A stretch of 64,000 nucleotides of DNA, taken from the NCBI GenBank assembly GCA_002410325.1, contig DHRK01000007.1:88318-152317 (forward strand), written 5' to 3'. Positions 1 to 7,695 of the stretch are shown piece by piece. The translations under genes were made by a program, and so were the position numbers. The DNA comes from Syntrophomonas sp. UBA5314 (GTDB taxonomy: Bacteria > Bacillota > Syntrophomonadia > Syntrophomonadales > Syntrophomonadaceae). A model generated the notes under the pieces. That model searched no databases, was not told the DNA's origin, and worked only from the letters and a program-made list of their open reading frames with translations. Each line of letters starts with the position of its first letter. Position 1 is the first letter of the stretch.

Positions 1-305
1 TGTTCCGGCCGCCGGGCGGTTATCTATCAGTGGCCATGGTGGAAAAATGCCGGGCAGCTGATTTAACCATCGCCTATTGGACCTATAAGCAGGATCCCAA
101 GGATTGGCGCAACGGCACCAGGGCAGCTTCTATTGCCCGCAGTATTTTAGACCACCTGGAGCCGGGTCAAATCATCATTCTCCACGACGGGGCTCCCAAT
201 GCCAACGAAACGGCCAAGGCTCTGGACATTTTAATTCCTGAATTAAACAAACGGGGGTATTCCTGCGTCACTTTAAGCGATTTAATGGCCATGGAAAATA
301 AGTAA
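1..305 (+). CDS. polysaccharide deacetylase (NodB fold), 3' part only
   Basis: The reading frame is open from the left edge of the window, so the gene is 5'-truncated by the window. The visible part starts with FRPPGGY, the conserved arginine-proline motif of NodB-type carbohydrate esterases (family 4), and ends with the usual LHDG...T..L..L...L...GY..VTLSDL C-terminal helix-strand pattern. Such enzymes remove N-acetyl groups from peptidoglycan or other polysaccharides at the cell surface. The catalytic Asp and His pair lies outside the window and cannot be checked. A second deacetylase follows on the same strand after 57 bases, so the two probably form a pair. Confidence 0.8.
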   Translation, partial: FRPPGGYLSVAMVEKCRAADLTIAYWTYKQDPKDWRNGTRAASIARSILDHLEPGQIIILHDGAPNANETAKALDILIPELNKRGYSCVTLSDLMAMENK

Positions 306-362
306 TATTCAAGCTTCCCGGGCAATAAAGATGTATAAAACGCCAAAGGGGGTTTATCTTCT

Positions 363-1088
363 ATGCCCAAATTGTTTGGCTTTTACCAACTTCCAACCAG
401 AGCCAAAGCCGCATTGATAGGCCTTTTGGTCATGGTTATACTGGCCAGCAGCGTGCTTTACGTTCAAGCTTACCACCGTTTAAAGCCCATTTATGAAGTT
501 AAAACCGATAAAAAAATAGTCGCCCTGACTTTTGATATCAGTTGGGGCAATAAAACCCCCGGTCCAGTTCTCGATATTCTAAAAGAAAATAATCTAAAAT
601 GCACTTTTTTCCTCTCCGGCCCCTGGGTTAAGCAATACCCGGAAATAGCCCAGCGCATTCAACAGGACGGCCATGAAATCGGCAGCCACGGCTATCGTCA
701 CATCAATTTGAGCAATCTGAGCAAAAGCGAGATTATAAACGAGATCAACCAGGCTCATACCAATATAAAAGAAGTTACTGGAGTGGAAGCCAGCTTGATA
801 AGAACCCCCAACGGCGATTATAACGATACGGTAATCCAGGGCGTTCATGAAGCGAACTATGAAGCCATTCAATGGAGCTGCGATTCGCTGGACTGGATGA
901 ACCCCGGAATTAACACCATCATAGATCGGGTCAGCAACAGGGCTAAAAGCGGCGACATCATTCTCATGCATGCCAGCGACACCTGCAAGCAAACGCCGGA
1001 CGCTCTTCCCGCAGTTCTGAAAAATTTGAAAGAAAAGGGATTTGAATTGGTAACCGTATCTGAATTGCTTCAAGAGCAGCAAAAATAA
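363..1088 (+). CDS. PdaB-like sporulation polysaccharide deacetylase
   Basis: A 241-residue protein with one N-terminal membrane segment (about residues 17-36) followed by a complete NodB domain. The metal/catalytic motif TFDISWG (around residue 56) is the variant seen in the sporulation deacetylase PdaB. The SHGYRH zinc motif, the RTPNGDYN motif and the LMHASD motif follow in the expected order. It should be a membrane-anchored, outward-facing carbohydrate esterase acting on spore or cell-wall polysaccharide. AAAGGGGG about ten bases upstream supports the ATG. PdaB assignment rests on motif and length and was not tested by alignment; a general peptidoglycan deacetylase remains possible. Confidence 0.82.
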   Translation: MPKLFGFYQLPTRAKAALIGLLVMVILASSVLYVQAYHRLKPIYEVKTDKKIVALTFDISWGNKTPGPVLDILKENNLKCTFFLSGPWVKQYPEIAQRIQQDGHEIGSHGYRHINLSNLSKSEIINEINQAHTNIKEVTGVEASLIRTPNGDYNDTVIQGVHEANYEAIQWSCDSLDWMNPGINTIIDRVSNRAKSGDIILMHASDTCKQTPDALPAVLKNLKEKGFELVTVSELLQEQQK

Positions 1089-1110
1089 GAAAGAATTAAA
1101 GAAAGGCAGA

Positions 1111-1149
1111 AAAAGTTAGAAGCCATGCACGGGGTTCCGTCATGGCTTC
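1111..1149 (-). terminator. rho-independent terminator
   Basis: GAAGCCATG (1119-1127) pairs with CATGGCTTC (1141-1149); on the minus strand the stem is followed by TAACTTTTTCT. It lies just after the stop of the 26-codon minus-strand ORF at 1153-1233 and also faces the end of the deacetylase gene. Confidence 0.7.
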
Positions 1150-1152
1150 CGG

Positions 1153-1233
1153 TTACTCTTCTTCTTCGTAGTAGTCCTCGATGTGCTCCAGACCGATGTC
1201 CTTCAGGATCTGGTCTATCAGGTTCTTATCCAT
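1153..1233 (-). CDS. 26-residue acidic microprotein
   Basis: A short ORF with a strong ribosome site (AAAGGAGGAAT) 5-8 bases before its ATG and a terminator hairpin directly after its stop. The product starts MDKNLIDQILKDIGLEH and ends in an acidic YYEEEE tail. Ribosome site, ORF and terminator together make a complete small transcription unit, which is why I list it. No function can be assigned; a helical protein-binding peptide is plausible from the amphipathic N-terminal half. Confidence 0.5.
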   Translation of the reverse strand: MDKNLIDQILKDIGLEHIEDYYEEEE

Positions 1234-1552
1234 TCTTATGATTCCTCCTTTCTCCTTTATCAAAAGCTAATTATACGCCTTTCATTGAAATATTACCAGT
1301 AAAACGTAAAATACTTTCACTATGATCAATATATCGTTGTAAAGCGTTTGTAAATTTAATGTTTTAGGACTAAAAAACCAATTGGGTTAAAAGTACAATA
1401 ATTAGTAGCGCCACATCCATTCGTCATCAGGCCTTTTCCTTAACATATAAACCCCTTAATACAGATCAAGCAGATAAATGCTCGAGGTATAAAAAACAGG
1501 CTTTTCCTTTAAGCTATAGCCAGTTAATCATTTACATAACTTATTACGGGAG
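1234..1552. other. intergenic, AT-rich, no gene seen
   Basis: About 320 bases of AT-rich sequence between the minus-strand microprotein and the small plus-strand ORF. It should hold the promoters for both, but I could not pick a convincing -35/-10 pair, RNA structure or coding sequence. Confidence 0.5.
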
Positions 1553-1759
1553 TTGATCATCTTGCTCAGTCCCGCCGCGATAAAGATCCATTATCTATTG
1601 TCCTTCGGCTGCTTTTTTATTTCCGGAACGCAAATGGTAACTGGAATAAGGGCTGCTTTCTGCGGTATCATAGGATGTGCTTTGCTCTGCAGCGCACTGA
1701 TGCGTTATTCTCCGCTAGTGGATTTAATCAGAAAAGGCAACGATTCATCAGAGTACTAA
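1553..1759 (+). CDS. small membrane protein, possibly YgaP/DUF2892-like
   Basis: About 65-68 residues with two hydrophobic stretches and a C-terminal SALMRYSPLVDLI segment that resembles the end of YgaP-like DUF2892 proteins (usually ...CPLY.LLGI). The start is uncertain: a TTG at 1553 sits almost on the ribosome site ACGGGAG, while the TTG at 1562 has better spacing. The 3' end overlaps the convergent metallo-hydrolase gene by four bases. Family assignment is tentative and the ORF may not be expressed. Confidence 0.35.
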   Translation: MIILLSPAAIKIHYLLSFGCFFISGTQMVTGIRAAFCGIIGCALLCSALMRYSPLVDLIRKGNDSSEY

Positions 1760-2679
1760 ACCTTATGCCAGACCCCTTCCTCAACTTCCCTGACCATACC
1801 CTGGCTGGCCAGGTTATTCAGGTGTTTGAGGAACATGACTTTGTTCCAAAAGACGCTCAGCGGCACATCCGGCAAAGCTAGTTTTTTAACCTCCAATTTA
1901 ACCATATCGTCAAGCCTTCGGGGCTGGTCCACATACGACAAGACCCGGTCTTCGCGTTTTAGCACTATGTCCAGATAGCGGGTGAAAAGAAGCGGTATAT
2001 TATCCTCGCTTTGCCTGAATATTCGGCGGTGGGAGGTCACCAGGACGGCCGGTTTTATATCGATAAGGCGGCGGATTGAATTCAGTACCTGACCTACATT
2101 GCAGTAGGGGGCCCCATACCAGGGGCCGTTGTCGGCCAGGTCGAGATCACTGGAAAAGAGGATTCCATCCTTTTCGATATAAAAAGCATAATGTCCGGGG
2201 GAATGGCCCGGTAGGTGCAGGGCTTTTAGCTGAACGTGCCCGCAGTCGATGACCCTGCCTTCCCACAGGTGTCCGGTTATGTTGTAATCTCGAAAATCGG
2301 GCATATTTACATCGTCACGGCTGGCAACCGTCTGAGACAGACGGTCATCCCGCGGAACATCCATCAGCTGGTTCCATAGACTGTACCCCATGAACGCATC
2401 ATAGCTCTGCCGGCTTTGGTAGGCCTGGGCCTCCTCCCTGCCAACGACCATCTCCGAATGCTTGAAATGCCCGACACCGTGAATATGGTCAAAATGAATG
2501 TGGCTGAAAATTAACCTCTGTATTCCACCGGTGTTGATTGCTGCATAGGCATTTCCCCCGGCACCGGCATCGATCATGGTTTTGATATCATCATCAATAA
2601 ATAATGAATTGCTGTAGGGAAAAATAGACTTGGCTTCCGGTCTCACTAATTTGATTCTGTCCGCCACCGGTATGATCAC
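1756..2679 (-). CDS. metallo-beta-lactamase fold hydrolase
   Basis: A 307-residue protein with the SHIHFDHIHG motif (HxHxDH) near residue 80, a second histidine in LHLPGHSPGHYAF and an aspartate in LFSSDLDL, the normal metal ligands of the MBL superfamily. The C-terminal ~90 residues look like a small helical or winged-helix-like extension (LVKLEVKKLALPD...LKHLNNLASQGMVREVEEGVW), which often reads substrate or nucleic acid. GTG start is supported by GGGGGAG eight bases upstream. Substrate unknown; glyoxalase II-like thioesterase or lactonase roles are both possible. Confidence 0.8.
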   Translation of the reverse strand: MIIPVADRIKLVRPEAKSIFPYSNSLFIDDDIKTMIDAGAGGNAYAAINTGGIQRLIFSHIHFDHIHGVGHFKHSEMVVGREEAQAYQSRQSYDAFMGYSLWNQLMDVPRDDRLSQTVASRDDVNMPDFRDYNITGHLWEGRVIDCGHVQLKALHLPGHSPGHYAFYIEKDGILFSSDLDLADNGPWYGAPYCNVGQVLNSIRRLIDIKPAVLVTSHRRIFRQSEDNIPLLFTRYLDIVLKREDRVLSYVDQPRRLDDMVKLEVKKLALPDVPLSVFWNKVMFLKHLNNLASQGMVREVEEGVWHKV

Positions 2680-2740
2680 AAAAGACTCCCCCTTATTTCT
2701 CTATATCTCTAAATATCTATTCTAAAAATTTCCAATTACA

Positions 2741-2763
2741 AAGCCCGGGTTACCCCGGGCTTT
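2741..2763 (-). terminator. terminator hairpin
   Basis: AAGCCCGGG and CCCGGGCTT form a GC-rich stem around a short loop directly after the stop of the minus-strand 134-codon gene; on that strand TTT follows the stem. It separates that gene from the MBL gene. Confidence 0.65.
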
Positions 2764-2782
2764 AAAAGAAGCTGAGCTTGGT

Positions 2783-3187
2783 TTAATCAAGTTTGTCAAT
2801 CATTTCGGCAATCATATCGAAAAAATAATTTATATCATCCTTGTCGTTGATTCCCGCTTTGAACCCTATCTCCGGAAACCTTCCCCGGCTGGTGATCTTG
2901 ATATTAACCACGTACTGTCCTTGAGAGATGCTATCTTCCAGGTTTTCCAACTCAATGTCGGTCCATTCTTCCTCATTGGGGAGTTCATTTTCCTCATCTT
3001 CCAGGAGTTTATCAAAATTGGGTGTTTCTCCGTCGCTGTTATCTATAATCTGGTTTACTATCCACATGAGGTCATTGGTGGTCATGTTTAGTTCTTCACT
3101 GAGCTGCATTATTTCATTGGCAATGGGTGTTATTTTGAGTAAATCAGAAAGATTGACCGGATCTCCTTTTCCCCACCTGTTTTTCAT
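2783..3187 (-). CDS. acidic hypothetical protein, 134 residues
   Basis: Strongly acidic and predicted mainly helical with a beta segment (GQYVVNIKITSRGRFPEIGFKAG) in the C-terminal third. GGAGGTGATAGC directly before the ATG makes the start certain. There are no membrane segments, cysteines or recognisable catalytic motifs. It is followed by its own terminator, so it is probably a single-gene unit. I do not recognise the family. Confidence 0.65.
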   Translation of the reverse strand: MKNRWGKGDPVNLSDLLKITPIANEIMQLSEELNMTTNDLMWIVNQIIDNSDGETPNFDKLLEDEENELPNEEEWTDIELENLEDSISQGQYVVNIKITSRGRFPEIGFKAGINDKDDINYFFDMIAEMIDKLD

Positions 3188-3443
3188 GCTATCACCTCCG
3201 CATCAATTGGGCACGATAACTATGGATAACCCTATCAGGTGATTCCCGGAGCTTTTCTCCACATTACTATTTTGCCATTTAATTGTCCACAGTTAATTCT
3301 ACTCTTCCAAACGTGAATATATGAGAAAGTCCAGGGAAAAAACGCATCATTCAATCTGGTAAACGCTGTCGGGCTTAAAGACCTCCTTACCCGCAAAATC
3401 AAGCTATTGACAATGCACGAAAACCCTGATTGCCTTAACCAGT

Positions 3444-3731
3444 CTAGTTAGTATAACCCATAAGTGCCCGCCGCTCAGCTCTAACGCGCTCTATATCAGG
3501 CTTAACTAACGATTTGATATGTACCCGGTGTTCAAACACCTGGTCGTCCATTTCCTTGACAGTGCAATTCCCGGCCAGGATCTTTCCCGCCCGGATGCTC
3601 ACGCAATAGTCGGCCTGAAGGTAGAATATCCAGAGGGATTTAACCTCTTCCCCACTTAAAACCACATCCACTTCAGCGCTGGCTTTGTTGCGATCGATGA
3701 GTTTGAAATCCTGTACTGATTTAATTTCCAT
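3444..3731 (-). CDS. hypothetical protein, 95 residues
   Basis: Small soluble protein beginning MEIKSVQDFKLIDRNKASAEVDVVLSG in a beta-rich pattern and ending in a basic helix (DIERVRAERRALMGYTN). GGGAG seven bases before the ATG supports the start. There is no recognisable motif, and neighbours give no functional clue. The alternating pattern of the first 60 residues would suit a small beta-sandwich or ferredoxin-like fold, but this is only inference. Confidence 0.55.
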   Translation of the reverse strand: MEIKSVQDFKLIDRNKASAEVDVVLSGEEVKSLWIFYLQADYCVSIRAGKILAGNCTVKEMDDQVFEHRVHIKSLVKPDIERVRAERRALMGYTN

Positions 3732-4339
3732 CTCATTCTCCCAAATAAATATTATTCTTTAATTCCATATGCAATTGTATTTTCCTTCATGAAGATAATG
3801 TATATAGATCAATCATTTACATCGTCGATTGATAATATAAGTATACCTGTATGCCTGTATGCCGCAAAAAACCATATAAAAAAAATCCAGGAGGTATTTC
3901 CAGAATAGAAATCCCCCTGCGATATTAGCTTTACATAAACTTACCGTCAAGTCAAGCAAAGTACCGATAATTTAAGATTATTTCCATTATCATTAGATAA
4001 GTCAGTGTAATCCTCTTTGGGTTTGCAAGGTGCCTTCCACCGGGCTTTGTGGAGATTTTGAAGTTTTGGGGCTACTAGTCTAATATCTTGTTATGACCTT
4101 ATATCTAACCAATGCTTCTGCGGGGTAATCCCTACCGCAATCTTACCAGCCCTAGAAAACCAAGCGTTTTCCGGCATTATCTGGCCTCGGGTAATAGGGT
4201 TATGTTTTTATGAGCAAAATTGCTGTTTTCTGAGGTTTAAGGGAGGGGATAAAACGTCAATAATTAGAGCTATTCAAAAAAGATTTCCCGGGAAGATTTT
4301 TCTTCCCTAGTATCTATTTAGAAAGAAGGTTGATAGTCG
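3732..4339. other. 600-base intergenic region before the pyrophosphatase gene
   Basis: No coding sequence is visible. An AGGAGGT at about 3890 has no start codon in range. Close to the hppA start there is a small hairpin, GGGAAGA-TTTT-TCTTCCC (4290-4307), about 30 bases before the GTG, which could be a leader structure. No clear sigma-54 or sigma-A promoter was found. Confidence 0.45.
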
Positions 4340-6811
4340 GTGACATTTAACTCGGGAAAGCTCTTAACCAGGTCCCTGCTGGGCGGTGCTTTAAGCGTTC
4401 CGTTCATGCTGGCGGCTCCGGCTCTGGCCCTGGCCAGCGAAGCCAATCTAGTGATACCTGAACTCACTAAAAGCCAGAACAGCTTGCTTACTTATGGCAT
4501 TTTAGTATGTGTTCTAGGATTTATTTTCGGTTTATACCAGTTCACCAAAGTTAAAAAGTTAGAAGCCCACCAATCAATGCTTGATGTGGCTGCCACCATT
4601 TACGAAACCTGTAAAACATATCTGATTCAACAAGGTAAACTACTGGCCATCTTGTTCGTTTTTATAGGCTTTTGTATAGCGTTCTACTATGGGTTTTTAC
4701 AGCATACGCCATTGAGCGGGGTTCTACTCATCCTAGGTTGGACTGTTATCGGTATACTCGGTTCCTATAGTGTGGCCTGGTACGGGATAAGAATGAACAC
4801 CCTGGCTAACAGCAGAACCGCCTTTGTATCACTGGAAACCAAGCCCCTTAAACTTTTGAACATCGCTCTTGACGCGGGCATGAGCATAGGTGTGCTACTG
4901 GTCTGCGTAGAGCTGATTATGATGCTGATTATTCTGCTCTGGATTCCGCGTGATCTTGCTGGAGCCAGCTTCATCGGTTTCGCGGTTGGTGAATCACTGG
5001 GAGCCAGTGCTCTTCGTATAGCCGGAGGCATATTTACCAAGATCGCTGACATCGGCTCTGACTTGATGAAGATCGTTTTCGGGATCAAGGAAGACGACCC
5101 CCGCAACCCCGGTGTTATTGCAGACTGTACCGGAGACAACGCGGGAGACAGCGTCGGGCCCACCGCCGATGGTTTCGAAACTTATGGTGTCACCGGCGTA
5201 GCTCTGGTCTCTTTCATTGTTTTAGCAGTAGGATTCGTTCCGGGAATAAGCGATGCTTTGAGGATATCACTGCAAAGCACCATGCTCACCTGGATTTTTG
5301 TCATGAGAGTCTTAATGATCATCACTTCGATTGCTTCTTTCTATATAAACAGGTCGTTCAGCCAGGCCAGATTTGGTAAAAAGGATGACTTCGATTTCGA
5401 GCAGCCCTTGACCAGCTTGGTATGGATTACCTCTTTGCTGTCCATTGCAGTTACTTTTGCGGTTAGTTATTACATGCTGGGGCCCAATTCAACAGCACCA
5501 AATGAGCTAAAAAGTCTTTGGGCGGTGCTCGCCACCATCATCAGCATAGGAACTCTTGGGGCTGCTGTTATTCCTGAATTCACCAAGATATTCACCAGCC
5601 CCAACTCACTGCATGTAGCCGAGGTTGTTAAGGCATCCCGTGAGGGCGGTTCGTCCCTCAATATCTTGTCCGGATTGGTTGCCGGCAACTTTAGCGCCTT
5701 TTGGATTGGCATGGTTTTCTTCGGATTGATGTTCGCGGCCTACTACGCAAGCGGGTTCGGCTTAGGCGCCATAATGATTTATCCTTCCATATTCGCCTTC
5801 GGCCTGGTTGCTTTCGGTATGCTGGGCATGGGGCCGGTAACCATCGCTGTTGACAGCTATGGTCCGGTAACTGACAACGCCCAGTCAATCTACGAGCTGT
5901 CCCTTATCGAAGAAATCCCCAACGTGGAAAAGGAAATCCAGAGCAAATTCGGCTTTAAACCCGATTTTGAGAAAGCCAAACACTACCTGGAAGCCAATGA
6001 CGGAGCCGGCAATACCTTTAAGGCAACCGCCAAGCCGGTTCTCATCGGAACAGCGGTAGTCGGAGCGACCACCATGATCTTCTCTCTGATCCTGGTTATT
6101 AAAAACGTTCTGGGAGTCCAGCCTGAGCAGATCCTGACCCTTTTAAATCCCTACACCATATTCGGTTTAATCGCTGGAGGCTGTATTATATACTGGTTTA
6201 CCGGTGCATCTACCCAGGCCGTTACCACTGGCGCCTACCGCGCGGTTGAGTACATCAAGAAAAACATTTCGTTAGACGAAAACGCCAGCCAGAAGGCAGC
6301 CACCGAAAAGTCCAAGGAAGTGGTTAAGATATGCACCCAGTACGCTCAGCAGGGCATGTTCAACATCTTTATCGCTATCTTTTCATTTACCCTGGCCTTC
6401 TCCTGCCTGGCTGCTCCTGTGTCCGGCAACGACTCGGTTTCCCTGTTTGTTTCCTATTTGATTTCGATTGCCGTATTCGGACTCTTCCAGGCCGTCTTCA
6501 TGGCCAATGGCGGCGGTTGCTGGGACAATGCCAAAAAGGTAGTTGAGGTGGACCTGAAAGAAAAGGGCACTCCCCTGCATGAGGCAACCGTTGTCGGCGA
6601 CACGGTTGGCGACCCCTTCAAGGACACTTCTTCGGTGGCCATGAACCCGATCATCAAATTCACTACCCTGTTCGGCCTGCTGGCCATGGAAATCGCCATA
6701 ACTGATGCTTTCAGGAGTGTCGCCCCGGTGGTGGGAGGAGTATTCCTGGTAATCGGCCTCTTTTTCGTATGGCGATCCTTCTACGGAATGAGGATTCCCA
6801 CCGAGAAATAA
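4340..6811 (+). CDS. hppA: membrane-bound ion-pumping pyrophosphatase, long K+-independent type
   Basis: An 823-residue polytopic protein, longer than the usual 650-720 of bacterial enzymes. Residues 1-30 look like a signal or first membrane segment, followed by an inserted N-terminal region before the conserved core. The pyrophosphate-binding loop is present as EDDPRNPGVIADCTGDNAGD followed by GPTADGFETYG, and the second DNAKK motif as CWDNAKKVVE and GDTVGDPFKDT. The K+-dependence determinant reads GNTFKA, that is lysine where K+-dependent enzymes have alanine. It hydrolyses PPi (for example from acyl-CoA ligase reactions) and pumps H+ and/or Na+. The GTG start has GAAGG upstream. The pumped ion cannot be decided by eye. 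Confidence 0.92.
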   Translation: MTFNSGKLLTRSLLGGALSVPFMLAAPALALASEANLVIPELTKSQNSLLTYGILVCVLGFIFGLYQFTKVKKLEAHQSMLDVAATIYETCKTYLIQQGKLLAILFVFIGFCIAFYYGFLQHTPLSGVLLILGWTVIGILGSYSVAWYGIRMNTLANSRTAFVSLETKPLKLLNIALDAGMSIGVLLVCVELIMMLIILLWIPRDLAGASFIGFAVGESLGASALRIAGGIFTKIADIGSDLMKIVFGIKEDDPRNPGVIADCTGDNAGDSVGPTADGFETYGVTGVALVSFIVLAVGFVPGISDALRISLQSTMLTWIFVMRVLMIITSIASFYINRSFSQARFGKKDDFDFEQPLTSLVWITSLLSIAVTFAVSYYMLGPNSTAPNELKSLWAVLATIISIGTLGAAVIPEFTKIFTSPNSLHVAEVVKASREGGSSLNILSGLVAGNFSAFWIGMVFFGLMFAAYYASGFGLGAIMIYPSIFAFGLVAFGMLGMGPVTIAVDSYGPVTDNAQSIYELSLIEEIPNVEKEIQSKFGFKPDFEKAKHYLEANDGAGNTFKATAKPVLIGTAVVGATTMIFSLILVIKNVLGVQPEQILTLLNPYTIFGLIAGGCIIYWFTGASTQAVTTGAYRAVEYIKKNISLDENASQKAATEKSKEVVKICTQYAQQGMFNIFIAIFSFTLAFSCLAAPVSGNDSVSLFVSYLISIAVFGLFQAVFMANGGGCWDNAKKVVEVDLKEKGTPLHEATVVGDTVGDPFKDTSSVAMNPIIKFTTLFGLLAMEIAITDAFRSVAPVVGGVFLVIGLFFVWRSFYGMRIPTEK

Positions 6812-6833
6812 GGTTTAAAATTAGCCAAGCTTT

Positions 6834-6870
6834 AAAGCACCTTCCGCTATGTGGAAGGTGCTTTCGTTTT
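6834..6870 (+). terminator. rho-independent terminator of hppA
   Basis: AAAGCACCTTCC (6834-6845) pairs perfectly with GGAAGGTGCTTT (6853-6864) and is followed by CGTTTTG. Confidence 0.85.
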
Positions 6871-6955
6871 GTCATATGTAGCCAGCAGTGCAAGCGGCCT
6901 GATTTAAAACAGGATTCATAAGTTCACTATCATCCCTGTTAAACCAACTATTTGT

Positions 6956-7213
6956 TTATTTGTTGCCGGCGCGCTTGTGCTGGTCAAACATCTCCTTAAC
7001 CGACCACAGGTTGATGAAGGAATTATATCCCCACCACATGGAGGCAACGCCATTGGCCGTTCTAAATGAAAGGTATAAACAGATTATTCCCAGAACTAAA
7101 AATGCCACCCAGGGCCAGGTGCCAAACCATTCCTCCAGCTTAACCACCAATACATGGTATATGCCTATGGTTAGAAATACGTAAATACCAAAAATTATCC
7201 CAATATAACTCAT
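6956..7213 (-). CDS. DUF4491-family small membrane protein
   Basis: 85 residues with two or three hydrophobic segments. The pattern N-term GIIFGIYVFLTIGIYHVLVVKLEEWFGTWPW, then a second span and a C-terminal SVKEMFDQHKR matches what I recall of DUF4491 proteins (HGIIIG...FHPIVIKAEY.FGT..W...WSI.ELFEQ.ER). Function of the family is unknown. ATAGGAGTAAGTGA before the ATG fixes the start. Confidence 0.65.
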   Translation of the reverse strand: MSYIGIIFGIYVFLTIGIYHVLVVKLEEWFGTWPWVAFLVLGIICLYLSFRTANGVASMWWGYNSFINLWSVKEMFDQHKRAGNK

Positions 7214-7413
7214 TCACTTACTCCTATAACTTATTTTTATTATTATATAACATATCAAAAAAATCCTTCGTTTATCTGCCGGATAAAAATCCGGTTGATT
7301 ACTGCTCTTGGAGCAACCGCCGCGGTCGTGAAGTCCCTTTTTTTCATCGCCCCTATCTTTGGAATTTCTTTTCTAGTCAACTTCAAGAAATGCTTAAATC
7401 GATAAAAGAAGTA

Positions 7414-7443
7414 TTGACAGGATAAATTTAAGGAAGTTATTAT
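7414..7443 (+). promoter_or_regulatory. sigma-A type promoter before the iron-regulated block
   Basis: TTGACA (7414-7419), 18-base spacer, TATTAT (7438-7443). The Fur box starts at the next base, over the expected transcription start. Confidence 0.6.
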
Positions 7444-7462
7444 GATATTGATAATCATTATC
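7444..7462 (+). promoter_or_regulatory. Fur box
   Basis: GATATTGATAATCATTATC matches 18 of 19 positions of the classical Fur consensus GATAATGATAATCATTATC. It abuts a good -10 sequence, so Fur plus iron should block initiation. A Fur-family gene lies 1.5 kb downstream. Confidence 0.8.
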
Positions 7463-7485
7463 ACCTCATTAACAAAGGTTATTTT

Positions 7486-7525
7486 TTTCTTTCTAAAGTT
7501 AGGTTAGCCTAACTTTAGAAAGAAA
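7486..7525. promoter_or_regulatory. perfect 18-bp inverted repeat with DtxR/IdeR-like core
   Basis: Two 18-base arms flank TTAG. The centre, TTAGGTTAGCCTAACTTTA, is close to the DtxR/IdeR operator TTAGGTTAGCCTAACCTAA. It lies about 25 bases downstream of the Fur box, in the transcribed leader, and could also fold as an RNA hairpin. Confidence 0.6.
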
Positions 7526-7695
7526 ATCTGAACTCTATGCAAACGGCGCTCAATCATTGAAAGATTTTATATCAATCCAAACATTAAAAGCAGCGCTCTA
7601 TTGCATTTACCCATCGAGGAGAAAATGGATGCTCCCGGGGAGCCTTGGCGGGGCGTCCCTTGAATAAAGAACTATACCTAAAGGAGGTTAAGACT

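Noticed and set aside
7255..7464. 69-codon minus-strand ORF over the Fur box
   Set aside because: No ribosome site and it overlaps the promoter and Fur box.
7625..7663. 12-codon leader peptide (MDAPGEPWRGVP) before the DUF2325 gene
   Set aside because: A site GAGGAG is present but too close, and there is no sign of attenuation; not enough to call.
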